Source: Campylobacter sp. MIT 21-1684 (lineage in GTDB: Bacteria > Campylobacterota > Campylobacteria > Campylobacterales > Campylobacteraceae). From it: 64,000 bases of DNA. Shown here piece by piece: positions 1-8,422 of the stretch. The stretch's first letter is position 1. Every line of letters begins with the position of its first letter. The notes beneath the pieces were generated by a model. The model was not told the origin of the DNA. It worked only from the letters and a program-made list of their open reading frames with translations, and ran no database searches. The stretch is from contig NZ_JAPHNA010000001.1 of the NCBI RefSeq assembly GCF_026241315.1, positions 115,943 to 179,942 on the forward strand. Reading direction: 5' to 3'. The translations under genes and the position numbers were made by a program.

Positions 1-533
1 TGTAAATTTGAAACCAAAATAGCATCTGGAAATTCATTTTTAAGTTTTGTCTTTTGGCTTTGAGAAAGTTTATCACTTTTTGTAAAAACTTTCAAAATTT
101 TTTGGTCATTTCGCAAAAAACCTTGTAAATACGAATCAACACTTCTATCTAATTCTAAATTCTGATGTCTTGAATCAATAAGATGTATAAAAAGTTTTAT
201 CGAAGTACGTAGCTTAAGGAATTCATCTAAATTTTTATTCCAAAGTGCTTTCACATTTTTACTCACCTTTGCATAACCAAAACCTGGTAAATCAATAAAA
301 TGCAAAAAAAAATTCTCTCCATCTTTCTCGCATACAAGTTTAAAAAAATTAATAAGCTGTGTTTTTCCCGGAGTAGAGGAACTTTTGGCAAGTTTCTTTT
401 GTTTGCAAAGAGAGTTAATAAGCGAACTTTTACCAACATTAGAACGTCCTAAAAATGCCACTTCGCTAAATTGAGAAGGAAAATTTGGATCAAATTTTGG
501 CAATGAAACGACAAAATGGGCTTGTAATATCAT
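1..533 (-). CDS. engB: EngB/YsxC ribosome-biogenesis GTPase (3' end outside window)
   Basis: The gene starts at the ATG whose complement is 531-533 and runs off the left edge, leaving about 177 residues of a family usually near 200. The visible protein has the G1 P-loop GRSNVGKSS (residues 29-37), a G3 motif DLPGFGYAK and a G4 motif TKSDK, in the order typical of the TrmE-Era-EngA-YihA GTPases. The short N-terminus before G1 and the FGYAKV switch II are characteristic of EngB, which assists 50S subunit assembly in the cytosol. Its start codon overlaps the lptA stop (ATGA), so it is the last visible gene of a long minus-strand block. Confidence 0.95.
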   Translation of the reverse strand, partial: MILQAHFVVSLPKFDPNFPSQFSEVAFLGRSNVGKSSLINSLCKQKKLAKSSSTPGKTQLINFFKLVCEKDGENFFLHFIDLPGFGYAKVSKNVKALWNKNLDEFLKLRTSIKLFIHLIDSRHQNLELDRSVDSYLQGFLRNDQKILKVFTKSDKLSQSQKTKLKNEFPDAILVSNL

Positions 534-991
534 TTTTGCCCTAAATCAAAAACGAAACGAGCAGGTTTTTCATTTGTACTTTCAACCTTATAAACACCAT
601 TTTTTCTGTCTATAATAATCTTTTCTCCATACAATTTTTTATTGCTTTGCATTTCATTAATATAACCATTTCCATTAATCTCATAACTGTCATCAGCGAC
701 TTTATACACAAATTTATCTCCGCTTCCTTTATAGGTTTTTCCTTTCAACACAATTTCAAATCTGGCTCCTTGTATTGCTTCATACCGAATAGGCTTACGT
801 TGTGAATCTGTAAAAATGATAAGCTTTTCAGAATGTAATACATCATCACCTCTCTTCACTTTTACATTTCCGCTTAAGATACTTTCGCCTTTGTTTTCAT
901 CAGAATAAAAATTTAAAGCTTTTACTTCTATTTGTGTAGCTAAAGAGAGATTAACGCACATTAAAAATACAACTATTCTACTTGCAACCAC
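530..991 (-). CDS. lptA: LptA, periplasmic LOS/LPS transport bridge protein
   Basis: A 153-residue protein with an N-terminal hydrophobic signal (about residues 4-18) followed by an OstA/LptA-type beta-jellyroll pattern: KALNFYSDENKGESILSGNV at the start of the mature part, then repeated short strands with KGSGDKF and YEINGNGYI. LptA polymerises in the periplasm to carry lipooligosaccharide from the inner-membrane LptBFGC complex to LptDE. It overlaps lptC upstream by 19 bases and engB downstream by 4, consistent with one transcript with kdsC-lptC. The role comes from family and context; sequence conservation in this family is weak. Confidence 0.85.
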   Translation of the reverse strand: MVASRIVVFLMCVNLSLATQIEVKALNFYSDENKGESILSGNVKVKRGDDVLHSEKLIIFTDSQRKPIRYEAIQGARFEIVLKGKTYKGSGDKFVYKVADDSYEINGNGYINEMQSNKKLYGEKIIIDRKNGVYKVESTNEKPARFVFDLGQK

Positions 992-1488
992 GCATCTACT
1001 CCTTGAATTTTTAAAATTTTATTTTCCAAATCATACTTTAGAGTACTTCCGTTAATAGCGCTTCCATTAACAAGGGCTTTAAATCCAACATCAGTGTTTA
1101 GAATTTTTTTCTTTGGAAAATACTCTACTTTTTGACTAAAAAATTGCAGCTCATCAATTCCCCTATAAACAACATCTCCTTGAAACAGAACTTTGTTGAA
1201 GTTTTCATTACTTACTTCGAGACTTTTTGCACTAAGATTAAAATCTAAATTAAAGGTTTTAAAATCTTCAAAAACATCTTTATCGCTATAACGAATCCAC
1301 GAATTAGCTTCATAATATGATTTGATAAATGTAGTGTTTAACTCATAAGCTTTTAATGAATTTGCTTCAATATTTTTAAAATCTAAAGAATAAGATTTAA
1401 TATCTAAAAAATAAGGGTTTTGTAAACCCAAAATAGTAAAACTTATTGTAAATAAAGCAACCAAAATCGCAAAAATCTTTAAAGCCAA
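973..1488 (-). CDS. lptC: LptC-like LOS/LPS export protein
   Basis: 171 residues: a single N-terminal membrane anchor (about residues 3-22) and a periplasmic beta-rich domain, the LptC architecture. In the family, LptC accepts lipid A-core from LptBFG and passes it to LptA. It sits between kdsC and lptA, the same kdsC-lptC-lptA order seen in many Gram-negative bacteria, and overlaps both neighbours (10 bases with kdsC, 19 with lptA). LptC proteins diverge strongly, so the call leans on topology and gene order. Confidence 0.8.
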   Translation of the reverse strand: MALKIFAILVALFTISFTILGLQNPYFLDIKSYSLDFKNIEANSLKAYELNTTFIKSYYEANSWIRYSDKDVFEDFKTFNLDFNLSAKSLEVSNENFNKVLFQGDVVYRGIDELQFFSQKVEYFPKKKILNTDVGFKALVNGSAINGSTLKYDLENKILKIQGVDAWLQVE

Positions 1489-1967
1489 AGCCTATCCCAT
1501 TCTTTTTTCATACCATTTTTTTTAATGATATATTCTATCATTTCTGCTACGGCTGAATGCCCACCCTTTTTGCTTAGAACAACATCTACTTTTAAATCTT
1601 TATGCCCATCTTTTGGTTTAAAACTCAAGCCCACCTCCTCAAGCAAGGCTTTATCATTATAATAATCACCAATAGCAGCACACTGTTCAAAACTAAGACC
1701 AAGTTTCTTCACAATTTCCTTAGCACACGTCAATTTATCTTTAATTCCTTGATATAAGAATTCTATTTTCAAATCCTTAGCTCTTTGCTCTACACAAGGA
1801 CAGATACGACCTGTTATAATAGCTACCTTTTTTCCAAGTTTAATCCAAGCTTCAAGAGCTGCGCCATCTTTTACATCAAATTCTTTTATACTTTTCTTAT
1901 CGCTTGTATAAACAATCTTTCCATCAGTCAAACAACCGTCAACATCTAAAAATAAAAGCTCTATCAT
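1479..1967 (-). CDS. kdsC: KdsC-type 3-deoxy-D-manno-octulosonate 8-phosphate phosphatase
   Basis: A 162-residue HAD-superfamily phosphatase of the cap-less KdsC size class. Motif I is DVDGCLTDG with nucleophile Asp8 and acid/base Asp10; motif II is the Thr of IITGR; the C-terminal motif is GDYYNDKALLEEVGL. KdsC releases phosphate from KDO-8-P, giving the KDO needed for LOS inner core. Immediate linkage to lptC and lptA supports KdsC rather than an unrelated HAD enzyme. Confidence 0.9.
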   Translation of the reverse strand: MIELLFLDVDGCLTDGKIVYTSDKKSIKEFDVKDGAALEAWIKLGKKVAIITGRICPCVEQRAKDLKIEFLYQGIKDKLTCAKEIVKKLGLSFEQCAAIGDYYNDKALLEEVGLSFKPKDGHKDLKVDVVLSKKGGHSAVAEMIEYIIKKNGMKKEWDRLWL

Positions 1968-1969
1968 TC

Positions 1970-2770
1970 TTATTCACGCACTATAAAAGCACCCGCAAAA
2001 GCACCACTTGCAGCAAAATCTCTTGCTTCATCTTCACTTCGAAAACCTGTAAGAAAGACTCTATTGAGACCATCGATTGAACTTGTTCTTATGGTTGAAG
2101 TATAAATCCTATAAGTTTTATATTGTGCTGCAAAACTTCTTGCACCGACTGGATTTTTAAATGCCCCAATTTGCACCATAAAATTCCCGCCCTCATAAAT
2201 TTGTCCATTTGCTATAAGCCCACCACTATTGGCATTAGATTGCATAGTTTTTGAATTTGCAAAACCTATAACCTCAAGTCTTACAGGAGCTGTTCCAACG
2301 TGTATCATATCAATTTGACTTGCTGCGCCTTTAGAGAGATCAATAATACGATTATTTACAAAAGGTCCTCGATCATTCACTCGTACTGTAACCTGACGGT
2401 TATTGTTTAAATTTGTAACTTTTAGCAAGGTATTCATAGGCAAAGTTTTATGGGCTGCTGTTAAAGCATTTTGATCATAAGTCTCTCCATTGGAGGTTTT
2501 TTTACCGTGAAAACCCGGTCCATACCAACTTGCAATTCCATCAGCACTTTCTCCCACAGAAACAACCGTTGGATAATATGTTTTACCATTAATAGTGTAA
2601 GGTTTCATAGTGCCTTTTGTATTAGAAGTAGAAGGAAAACTTTTAAAATCATTACTTGGATAATATACTTGAGTACTGTTGCCAAAACTTGGTAAAAAAT
2701 CCCACGCACAGCCATTGAAAAAAAAAGTAAGTACGCTAAGGCTTAATAACTTGAGTATAATGATTCGCAT
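1970..2770 (-). CDS. rlpA: RlpA-like septal/peptidoglycan lipoprotein with SPOR domain
   Basis: 266 residues. A lipoprotein signal ends at FFFNGC, placing the lipidated Cys at residue 21. A double-psi beta-barrel domain follows (roughly 78-160, with GIASWYGPGFHGKKTSNGE and VRVNDRGPF), then a C-terminal SPOR domain (about 192-266) starting FMVQIGAF. SPOR binds glycan strands lacking stem peptides, and RlpA homologues cleave such strands. The 5' end overlaps the end of the transglycosylase gene by 35 bases, pairing two wall-degrading activities in one transcript. Confidence 0.92.
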   Translation of the reverse strand: MRIIILKLLSLSVLTFFFNGCAWDFLPSFGNSTQVYYPSNDFKSFPSTSNTKGTMKPYTINGKTYYPTVVSVGESADGIASWYGPGFHGKKTSNGETYDQNALTAAHKTLPMNTLLKVTNLNNNRQVTVRVNDRGPFVNNRIIDLSKGAASQIDMIHVGTAPVRLEVIGFANSKTMQSNANSGGLIANGQIYEGGNFMVQIGAFKNPVGARSFAAQYKTYRIYTSTIRTSSIDGLNRVFLTGFRSEDEARDFAASGAFAGAFIVRE

Positions 2771-3845
2771 TTTTTTCCTTTATAGGTATAATAAGTTTTT
2801 GTTTAATACTAAGATGATTTTTTTTGATTGCATTCAACTCTCGAATTTGTTTGATACTGCTATTATACATTTTAGCTATCTTATATAAAGAATCCCCGGC
2901 TTTAACTATATGAATTTTTATCGTTGGTACAGTAGTATCAACTTTAGCAAAAGTTTCAGGTTTAAAATTGGTATTAAAAAACGCTACTTTTTCAAGTGGA
3001 ATATACATATAATAACCTTTTCCCGGAGGTGTAAAATTCTGTCTAAATTGAGGATTGTATGTTTTTAAAGTTGCAAGTTTCATATTTAAACTCTTAGCAA
3101 GATCATTCAAAGCCACTGAAGAAGGTACATCAACTTTAACAAAATCATTATTCAAAGCATAATTCATCAAAGAAGGGTTTTGTTGAAGTAAAAATTCTTT
3201 ATCATTAGCCAAAAAAGCAAGGGTAAGAATTTTATGAATAAAAGTCCGTGTTTCTAAGGAAAGATATTTTTTCTCCGGATCAATTAAAACGCCTAGATTG
3301 TCTGTCCCTGCTTGCTTTATCGCTTGTCTAAGTTTTCCATTCCCACAATTATAGGCAAGAATAGCAAGATACCATTTGCCAAATTCATTTTTTAACTCTT
3401 TAAGATAATTTGCCGCTGCATAGGTAGATTTTACAGGATCAAACCTCTCATCAACATAAGCATCTATACGCAATCCTAAATTTATTCCTGTCGCGTGCAT
3501 AAATTGCCAAACACCAACAGCCTTAGCATTTGAAACACTGTGTGTTTTTAAACCCGATTCAACCATAGCTAAATACAAAATTTCATCCGGAACAGCCTCT
3601 TTTGCAAGAATTTTTCGTATCATAGGAGTAAGTTTTGAAAAATTTTGCACCGAGTCAAGTAAAACTTTCGAATGTTTTGTCTCAAGATCGCCTTTCATTT
3701 TAACGAAAATCAAATCGCTTATAAAATAAGGTTGAATATCTAAATTTCTTAAAATACTAAGCTGCTTTTCATAATGTTCTGAAGTATAAACTTGAGCAAA
3801 ACTTAAAGAATAACTCAATATCAAAAGAACACATATTTTTTTCAT
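2736..3845 (-). CDS. mltD: MltD-like membrane-bound lytic murein transglycosylase (SLT + LysM)
   Basis: 369 residues with a cleavable signal (MKKICVLLILSYSLSFA). A lysozyme-like SLT domain spans about residues 80-215, carrying the catalytic Glu in VESGLKTHSVSNAKAVGVWQ and the downstream LAYNCGNG motif. A single C-terminal LysM repeat begins IHIVKAGDSLYKIAKMYN (about 309-355). Lytic transglycosylases cut the MurNAc-GlcNAc bond to leave 1,6-anhydroMurNAc. E. coli MltD has two LysM repeats, so this form is shorter. It lies between tatD and rlpA with almost no spacing. Confidence 0.92.
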   Translation of the reverse strand: MKKICVLLILSYSLSFAQVYTSEHYEKQLSILRNLDIQPYFISDLIFVKMKGDLETKHSKVLLDSVQNFSKLTPMIRKILAKEAVPDEILYLAMVESGLKTHSVSNAKAVGVWQFMHATGINLGLRIDAYVDERFDPVKSTYAAANYLKELKNEFGKWYLAILAYNCGNGKLRQAIKQAGTDNLGVLIDPEKKYLSLETRTFIHKILTLAFLANDKEFLLQQNPSLMNYALNNDFVKVDVPSSVALNDLAKSLNMKLATLKTYNPQFRQNFTPPGKGYYMYIPLEKVAFFNTNFKPETFAKVDTTVPTIKIHIVKAGDSLYKIAKMYNSSIKQIRELNAIKKNHLSIKQKLIIPIKEKNANHYTQVIKP

Positions 3846-4655
3846 CTAATTCCTTTTAAAAAACAAGTTATTTGAATTTTCAAAACACAACTCTAAAAGC
3901 TCATTATGAGGTATCTGTAAAACTTCACTCATTTTTCTTGCAACATAATGCGTCAATAAAGGCTCATTTCTTTTTCCTCGAAAAGGCTCTGGAGTAAGAT
4001 AGGGCGCATCTGTTTCTAAGAGTAATTTTTCTCGTGGAATTTGCGGTAAAATTTCAACTAAATTTCTAGCATTCTTAAAAGTAAGCACACCACCTATTCC
4101 AAAATAAAATCCTTTTTCAGCAAGCTCAAGTAGATGTTTGCTAGCATTAAAACAATGTAAAACTCCACCTTGTAAGTCCTTCGAAAAATTTAAAAGCTCA
4201 AAAGTGTCAGCATTTGCTTCTCTACTATGAATAATAACGGGTTTTTGAAACTCTCTAGCAAGTTCAAGCTGCCGAATGAAACACGTTTTTTGTTTTTTCA
4301 CTTGCAATTCTTTTTTACTCTGCGTACCTTCAAGACGAAAATAATCAAGCCCGCATTCGCCTATAGCTACACATTTTTCATCTTGCACAAATTCTCTAAA
4401 AAGCTCTTCATCAAAACTTTCAAGTTCATAAGGATGTACCCCCACAGCAAAAAAAATCTGTTCGTATCTTTGCGAAAGCTCTCTTGCACGTGGCAAATCT
4501 TTCATATTAGCACCGGGTATGATAATCTTTGCAATTCCATTCTTAAAAGAATGTATCAAAAGCTCATTTAAATCATCAAAAAAGCTTTCATTGTCTAAAT
4601 GACAGTGTGTATCGATGATTTTAATTTTATCTTGAAATTCAAGATTTAAGAACAT
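3846..4655 (-). CDS. tatD: TatD-family metal-dependent DNase
   Basis: A 269-residue TIM-barrel amidohydrolase. The metal-binding motif DTHCHLD is near residue 15, with VHPYE, GECGLDYFR, VIIHSREA, HCFNAS and LLETDAPYLTPEP in the TatD order. The family acts as a Mg-dependent 3'-5' exonuclease/DNase or a D-aminoacyl-tRNA deacylase-like hydrolase; the in vivo substrate here is unknown. The start overlaps the end of the cbrR-like gene by 10 bases, implying co-transcription. Confidence 0.92.
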   Translation of the reverse strand: MFLNLEFQDKIKIIDTHCHLDNESFFDDLNELLIHSFKNGIAKIIIPGANMKDLPRARELSQRYEQIFFAVGVHPYELESFDEELFREFVQDEKCVAIGECGLDYFRLEGTQSKKELQVKKQKTCFIRQLELAREFQKPVIIHSREANADTFELLNFSKDLQGGVLHCFNASKHLLELAEKGFYFGIGGVLTFKNARNLVEILPQIPREKLLLETDAPYLTPEPFRGKRNEPLLTHYVARKMSEVLQIPHNELLELCFENSNNLFFKRN

Positions 4656-5890
4656 ACTTCAACTCTATCCTTGCCATTATCTTTCGCTTGAGAAAGTGCA
4701 GCAGAGGCTTTATCTGTTAAAGTTTCTATTGTATCTCCGGATTTCCCAAAAACTACTCCGATAGAAACAGTAAAGAAAAGCTCATCAAGATTCACTAAAA
4801 TTCCAGTCTTTTTAATATTCACTCGGATAGAAGAAAGAATTTTTAAAGCTTTTTCTTGAGTAATATTTTTCAAAACAATACAAATTTTTTCAGCATTGTA
4901 ACGACCGACTATATCACGACCTTTTGTTTCGTTTAAAACTTCTTTAGCACAAGCCCTAATCACTCTATCGCCAATTTCATTACCATACTCATAATTCATA
5001 GTTCTTAAATTATCAATATCCAAAAAAGCAAAAGCAAATTCTTGACTTTGTGTTGCAATTTCATTTAAGTAATCTTCAAGCTCAAGCATCAAAGCATTTG
5101 AATTTTTGACTCCTGCAACAGAATCAAGAGTATTATGAGTTCGTAGGAAATTCATATTTTCCATAGAAAGCAAACATTTATCTAAACGTACATTAAAATT
5201 CTCTTTATGCAGTGGCTTAATGAGGTATTCATTTAAACCATTCTTAAATAATTCAGCTTCTAAGGAATCATTTTTTTCTCCCAAAAGTATAACGCCAAGT
5301 TCATCATCGCTAAATCTTGTTCTCACTTCATTTAAAAGTTCTGCACCATTTAATACCGGCATAGTAGAATCTGCTATAATAAGCTTTACATCAGCATTAT
5401 CATTAAGATAATTAAGTGCCTCTTCGCCGTGTGCAGCTGCTAATACATTAAAAAGACGTTTTGTAAGAATATTTTTAATTTCATTGCGTTCAGCCAACTT
5501 ACTCATAGCTAAAATAACTTTCATTTTAGCATAACGCTTGAGTTTAACAATAGAATCGATAATCTGTTCTATGCAAGAATCACTTTCTTTAAAAATATAA
5601 TCTAAGATATCCTTGCTCATAAAATTTTCTTTTGTCTGCTTGTCATTACTTGCTGTCAAAACAATGGTTGGAACTTGTTTTTCTATTACATAATCAACAA
5701 CTTCACCATTTGGCGCATCAGGAACACAAAGGTCTATAAAAGCTAAAAAATACTGTTGCATTGAGAGAGTTTTTGCTTCAGCAAAATCAAAAACAACATC
5801 AACTTCATATCCTAAAGCTGTTTCAATTTTTTTAGCCAAAAGCTTACTTAACATCTTATTATCATCAACAATTAAAATTTTTTTCTCCAT
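4646..5890 (-). CDS. cbrR: CbrR-like response regulator: REC-REC-degenerate GGDEF
   Basis: 414 residues from the ATG at 5890. That start is preferred because an AAGG lies 7 bases upstream, whereas an in-frame ATG at 5896 would be almost on top of it. The first receiver is complete: acidic pair Asp9-Asp10, phospho-acceptor Asp53, Thr79 and Lys101. The second keeps Asp174 but has lost the acidic pair (ILAMSKLAE where VDD is expected). The GGDEF fold follows from about residue 260, with a good metal-site region FLDIDNLRTMNYEYGNEIGD. The catalytic loop, however, reads RYNAEKI instead of RYGGDEF, so diguanylate cyclase activity is unlikely. The domain order matches C. jejuni CbrR, linked to bile resistance. 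Confidence 0.88.
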   Translation of the reverse strand: MEKKILIVDDNKMLSKLLAKKIETALGYEVDVVFDFAEAKTLSMQQYFLAFIDLCVPDAPNGEVVDYVIEKQVPTIVLTASNDKQTKENFMSKDILDYIFKESDSCIEQIIDSIVKLKRYAKMKVILAMSKLAERNEIKNILTKRLFNVLAAAHGEEALNYLNDNADVKLIIADSTMPVLNGAELLNEVRTRFSDDELGVILLGEKNDSLEAELFKNGLNEYLIKPLHKENFNVRLDKCLLSMENMNFLRTHNTLDSVAGVKNSNALMLELEDYLNEIATQSQEFAFAFLDIDNLRTMNYEYGNEIGDRVIRACAKEVLNETKGRDIVGRYNAEKICIVLKNITQEKALKILSSIRVNIKKTGILVNLDELFFTVSIGVVFGKSGDTIETLTDKASAALSQAKDNGKDRVEVCS

Positions 5891-5924
5891 AACCATACCT
5901 TAAAACAAAATTCATATAAAAATT

Positions 5925-5930
5925 ATTATA
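5925..5930 (-). promoter_or_regulatory. -10 box for cbrR block
   Basis: A perfect TATAAT on the minus strand, about 35 bases upstream of the cbrR start in the 60-base gap after recN. Upstream is T-rich with no clear -35, as usual for Campylobacter sigma-70. It suggests cbrR-tatD-mltD-rlpA-kdsC-lptCA-engB can be transcribed separately from nadK-recN. Confidence 0.5.
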
Positions 5931-5953
5931 ATCTAAAAAACTGAAAAATCTGC

Positions 5954-7477
5954 TTAATCTTTAAATAGAGTCTTAACAAATTCCAAAGCTTGTTCTGTAA
6001 TATCTTTTCCACTAACCATTCTTGCAAGCTCTTGAATTCTTTCTTCTTTTTTAAGTCTTTTCACTAAACTTTTTTGGGCTTTTTTTTCAATCAAAAAATG
6101 ATTGCGAGCTTGAGAGGAAAGCTGTGGTAAATGCGAAATAGCAAAAATTTGATAAAAATGTGAAAGCTCATTCAAAACACTTGCCACACTCATTGCTTCC
6201 TTGCCACTTAAATTTGCATCAATCTCATCAAGAAAAAGGATGCCTTTTCCAGAATGCAACACAGTGCATTCTGTTGCTAAAAACGCTAATTTTAAACGAT
6301 TTGTTTCACCTGAGCTTAAATTTTTCATTTTTGCAGTATCAATATGTAAGAAAAATTCATCTTTACCTAAATATGTTATTTTGTCATTTTCTTTCAGCTC
6401 TAAACAAGCCTCTTTCATACAAAGTTTTTGGAGATAAGTATTAAGAATTTGCTGCAAAATAGGAATATTTCTCTTTCGCGAAAGACTTATTTTTTCAGCA
6501 CTTTTTTTTACTTTCTTGTCTAATTCTTCAACCTTTGTTTCAAGTTCTTTCTTCTCAAAACTCAAATTTTCATAATGCTGCAATTCTTTTTTCTTGAGTT
6601 CTAAAACCTCCAAAGCCTTCTCTATGCTTTCATAACGTCTCACTAAAAAAGAAAGCTGTTCAATCCTATCTAAAAGTTCTTCTATATCACATTCAAATTC
6701 CTCAAATTGCTGCTCTTGTGCTATAATACGAAGTTCATTAAAACATTCACTAAAAAAATCGCTTGACAATTCACTTATATGTAAAGCATCTATGACTGCT
6801 TTTTCAAATTCAAAAATACCCTCTGCTTTCTTCCAAGCCTCTTCAATCTTTTCTTTTTTAGAGAGTTTCTTTTTCAAATGCAAAAGCTCTTCATACTCAC
6901 CTTTTTTTGGATTTATACTTGAAATTTTTTCAATATGATTTTGTGCTAACTCTTTTAGCTCCTCAACCTTTTTCTCCTCTTCAATTAAAGCATTAAGCCG
7001 TACAGAAACTTGAAGAAGTTGGGAAAAATTCTCTTGAAAATCACTCTTTAAATTTTGAAATTGTGAATTCTGCTCACTTTCAAGTGTATCAACAAGGGCT
7101 AAAAATCTCTCATTGCAGAATTCATTATTCTCTTTTGCACCAAGATATTTAATAAAAGTTTTACTAAGATTTTGAAGGACTTTTTTCGTAACACTTTGAT
7201 TGTTTATAAAATACTTCGCATTCTTTTCTTTAAGTACTTTAACAACATTTTCCTCCTCACTAAGAATACCAACATCTTCTAATTCAAGTCTGTCATCAAA
7301 TTCTACTTCTACAAATCTTGCTTCACTTTCGCTAAGAGCAAAAGCGGCTAAAATACCATTAAAAAGCACAGACTTTCCAGCCCCGCTTGATCCTGTAAAA
7401 ACAGTTAATCCTTTCTCAATCTCAAGTTCAACTTGTTCAAAGCCTATATTGTCTTTCATTACAATCTTTTTAATCAT
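5954..7477 (-). CDS. recN: RecN-type SMC-like DNA repair ATPase (compact form)
   Basis: 507 residues. The Walker A GSSGAGKS lies at residues 29-36 and there is a long central coiled coil (about 150-340, rich in Glu/Lys/Leu). The ABC signature LSSGETNRL and Walker [15 protein letters not shown] follow, then a switch His in [12 protein letters not shown]. RecN is recruited to double-strand breaks and promotes recombinational repair. At 507 residues it is shorter than E. coli RecN (about 550). It begins immediately after the nadK stop. Confidence 0.93.
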   Translation of the reverse strand: MIKKIVMKDNIGFEQVELEIEKGLTVFTGSSGAGKSVLFNGILAAFALSESEARFVEVEFDDRLELEDVGILSEEENVVKVLKEKNAKYFINNQSVTKKVLQNLSKTFIKYLGAKENNEFCNERFLALVDTLESEQNSQFQNLKSDFQENFSQLLQVSVRLNALIEEEKKVEELKELAQNHIEKISSINPKKGEYEELLHLKKKLSKKEKIEEAWKKAEGIFEFEKAVIDALHISELSSDFFSECFNELRIIAQEQQFEEFECDIEELLDRIEQLSFLVRRYESIEKALEVLELKKKELQHYENLSFEKKELETKVEELDKKVKKSAEKISLSRKRNIPILQQILNTYLQKLCMKEACLELKENDKITYLGKDEFFLHIDTAKMKNLSSGETNRLKLAFLATECTVLHSGKGILFLDEIDANLSGKEAMSVASVLNELSHFYQIFAISHLPQLSSQARNHFLIEKKAQKSLVKRLKKEERIQELARMVSGKDITEQALEFVKTLFKD

Positions 7478-8338
7478 CTAATTTCCCCAATGCAACTTCT
7501 CTTTTAAAATTTGAAAATAATCTCTCTTTCTTGAACGGATTAAAGCGACATTTTTTTGACTCAGTCCCACTTTAATGCTCTTAAAATTTTCCATAGCATA
7601 ATCCTCCTGTCCATCAATGCAAACGATACAGTCTTGTGCTTCAAATTCAAGCTCAAAACCACGAGGTAAAACTATAGGCCTTTGTGTTAGAGAATGCGGG
7701 CACACAGGCGTAAGAATAAAAACTTCGGCTAAAGCATAAACAATAGGACCATTTGCACTTAAATTATACGCGGTTGAACCAGCAGGACTAGCAACTATGA
7801 GTCCATCACCAAAATATTGATTGAAATTTTTCCCTTTATTATACACTTCAATATGCACCATAGAACTTGACTTATCTCTATAAAAAACAATATCATTAAA
7901 AGCATTTTTAAAACTGTATTTTCCATTTTTATGCTCAAAAGTAATATCAAGCATAAATGGTCTTTCTACGATAAAATCTCCAGAAAAAAATTCATCAAAA
8001 AAAGTCTCGGACTCTTCAATTGAAAAATTTGTTAAAAAACCTAAGTGTCCAGCGTGAATTCCTAATATAGCCCTCTCATATTCACAAGCTTTTCTGCAAA
8101 GCGAAATCAAAGTTCCATCCCCACCCAAAGAAATCACAAAATCACTTTGCTTAAAAAATTCATTAAGTTCTAAATTTGGCAAATTAACATTTTCCGAACT
8201 GCCTTGTAAAAGCAAAAGTTTGATTTTTCTTTTTTCTAACATTTTCTTTAAAAATACAATTTCTTTATCCAAATTCGAATTTGGACGTACTACAAGCCCT
8301 ATTTTCTTAATATTTTTATAATCAACCGTCTTTTGCAT
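7478..8338 (-). CDS. nadK: NAD kinase
   Basis: 286 residues with the diacylglycerol-kinase-like fold. GGDGT is at residues 72-76, with the NAD-binding GIHAGHLGFLTNF and FGDGLIVASPAGSTAYNLSANGPI segments. It phosphorylates NAD to NADP. The gene lacks a Shine-Dalgarno sequence, and a TATAAT on the same strand ends only seven bases before the ATG, so the transcript may be leaderless. It heads the minus-strand block and diverges from aspS. Confidence 0.95.
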   Translation of the reverse strand: MQKTVDYKNIKKIGLVVRPNSNLDKEIVFLKKMLEKRKIKLLLLQGSSENVNLPNLELNEFFKQSDFVISLGGDGTLISLCRKACEYERAILGIHAGHLGFLTNFSIEESETFFDEFFSGDFIVERPFMLDITFEHKNGKYSFKNAFNDIVFYRDKSSSMVHIEVYNKGKNFNQYFGDGLIVASPAGSTAYNLSANGPIVYALAEVFILTPVCPHSLTQRPIVLPRGFELEFEAQDCIVCIDGQEDYAMENFKSIKVGLSQKNVALIRSRKRDYFQILKEKLHWGN

Positions 8339-8344
8339 AAAAAA

Positions 8345-8350
8345 ATTATA
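8345..8350 (-). promoter_or_regulatory. -10 box abutting nadK start
   Basis: A perfect TATAAT read on the minus strand, seven bases before the nadK ATG. A start point 7-8 bases downstream would coincide with the initiation codon. Confidence 0.4.
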
Positions 8351-8383
8351 ACAAATCTTAGCTAAGCAAAAGAATAAAAATAT

Positions 8384-8389
8384 TATAAT
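8384..8389 (+). promoter_or_regulatory. -10 box for aspS-adk
   Basis: A perfect TATAAT 34 bases upstream of the aspS start, preceded by an AT-rich stretch typical of Campylobacter sigma-70 promoters. Confidence 0.5.
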
Positions 8390-8422
8390 GCTTCATTTTA
8401 TTTTCAAGGTTAAGGAAAAAAT

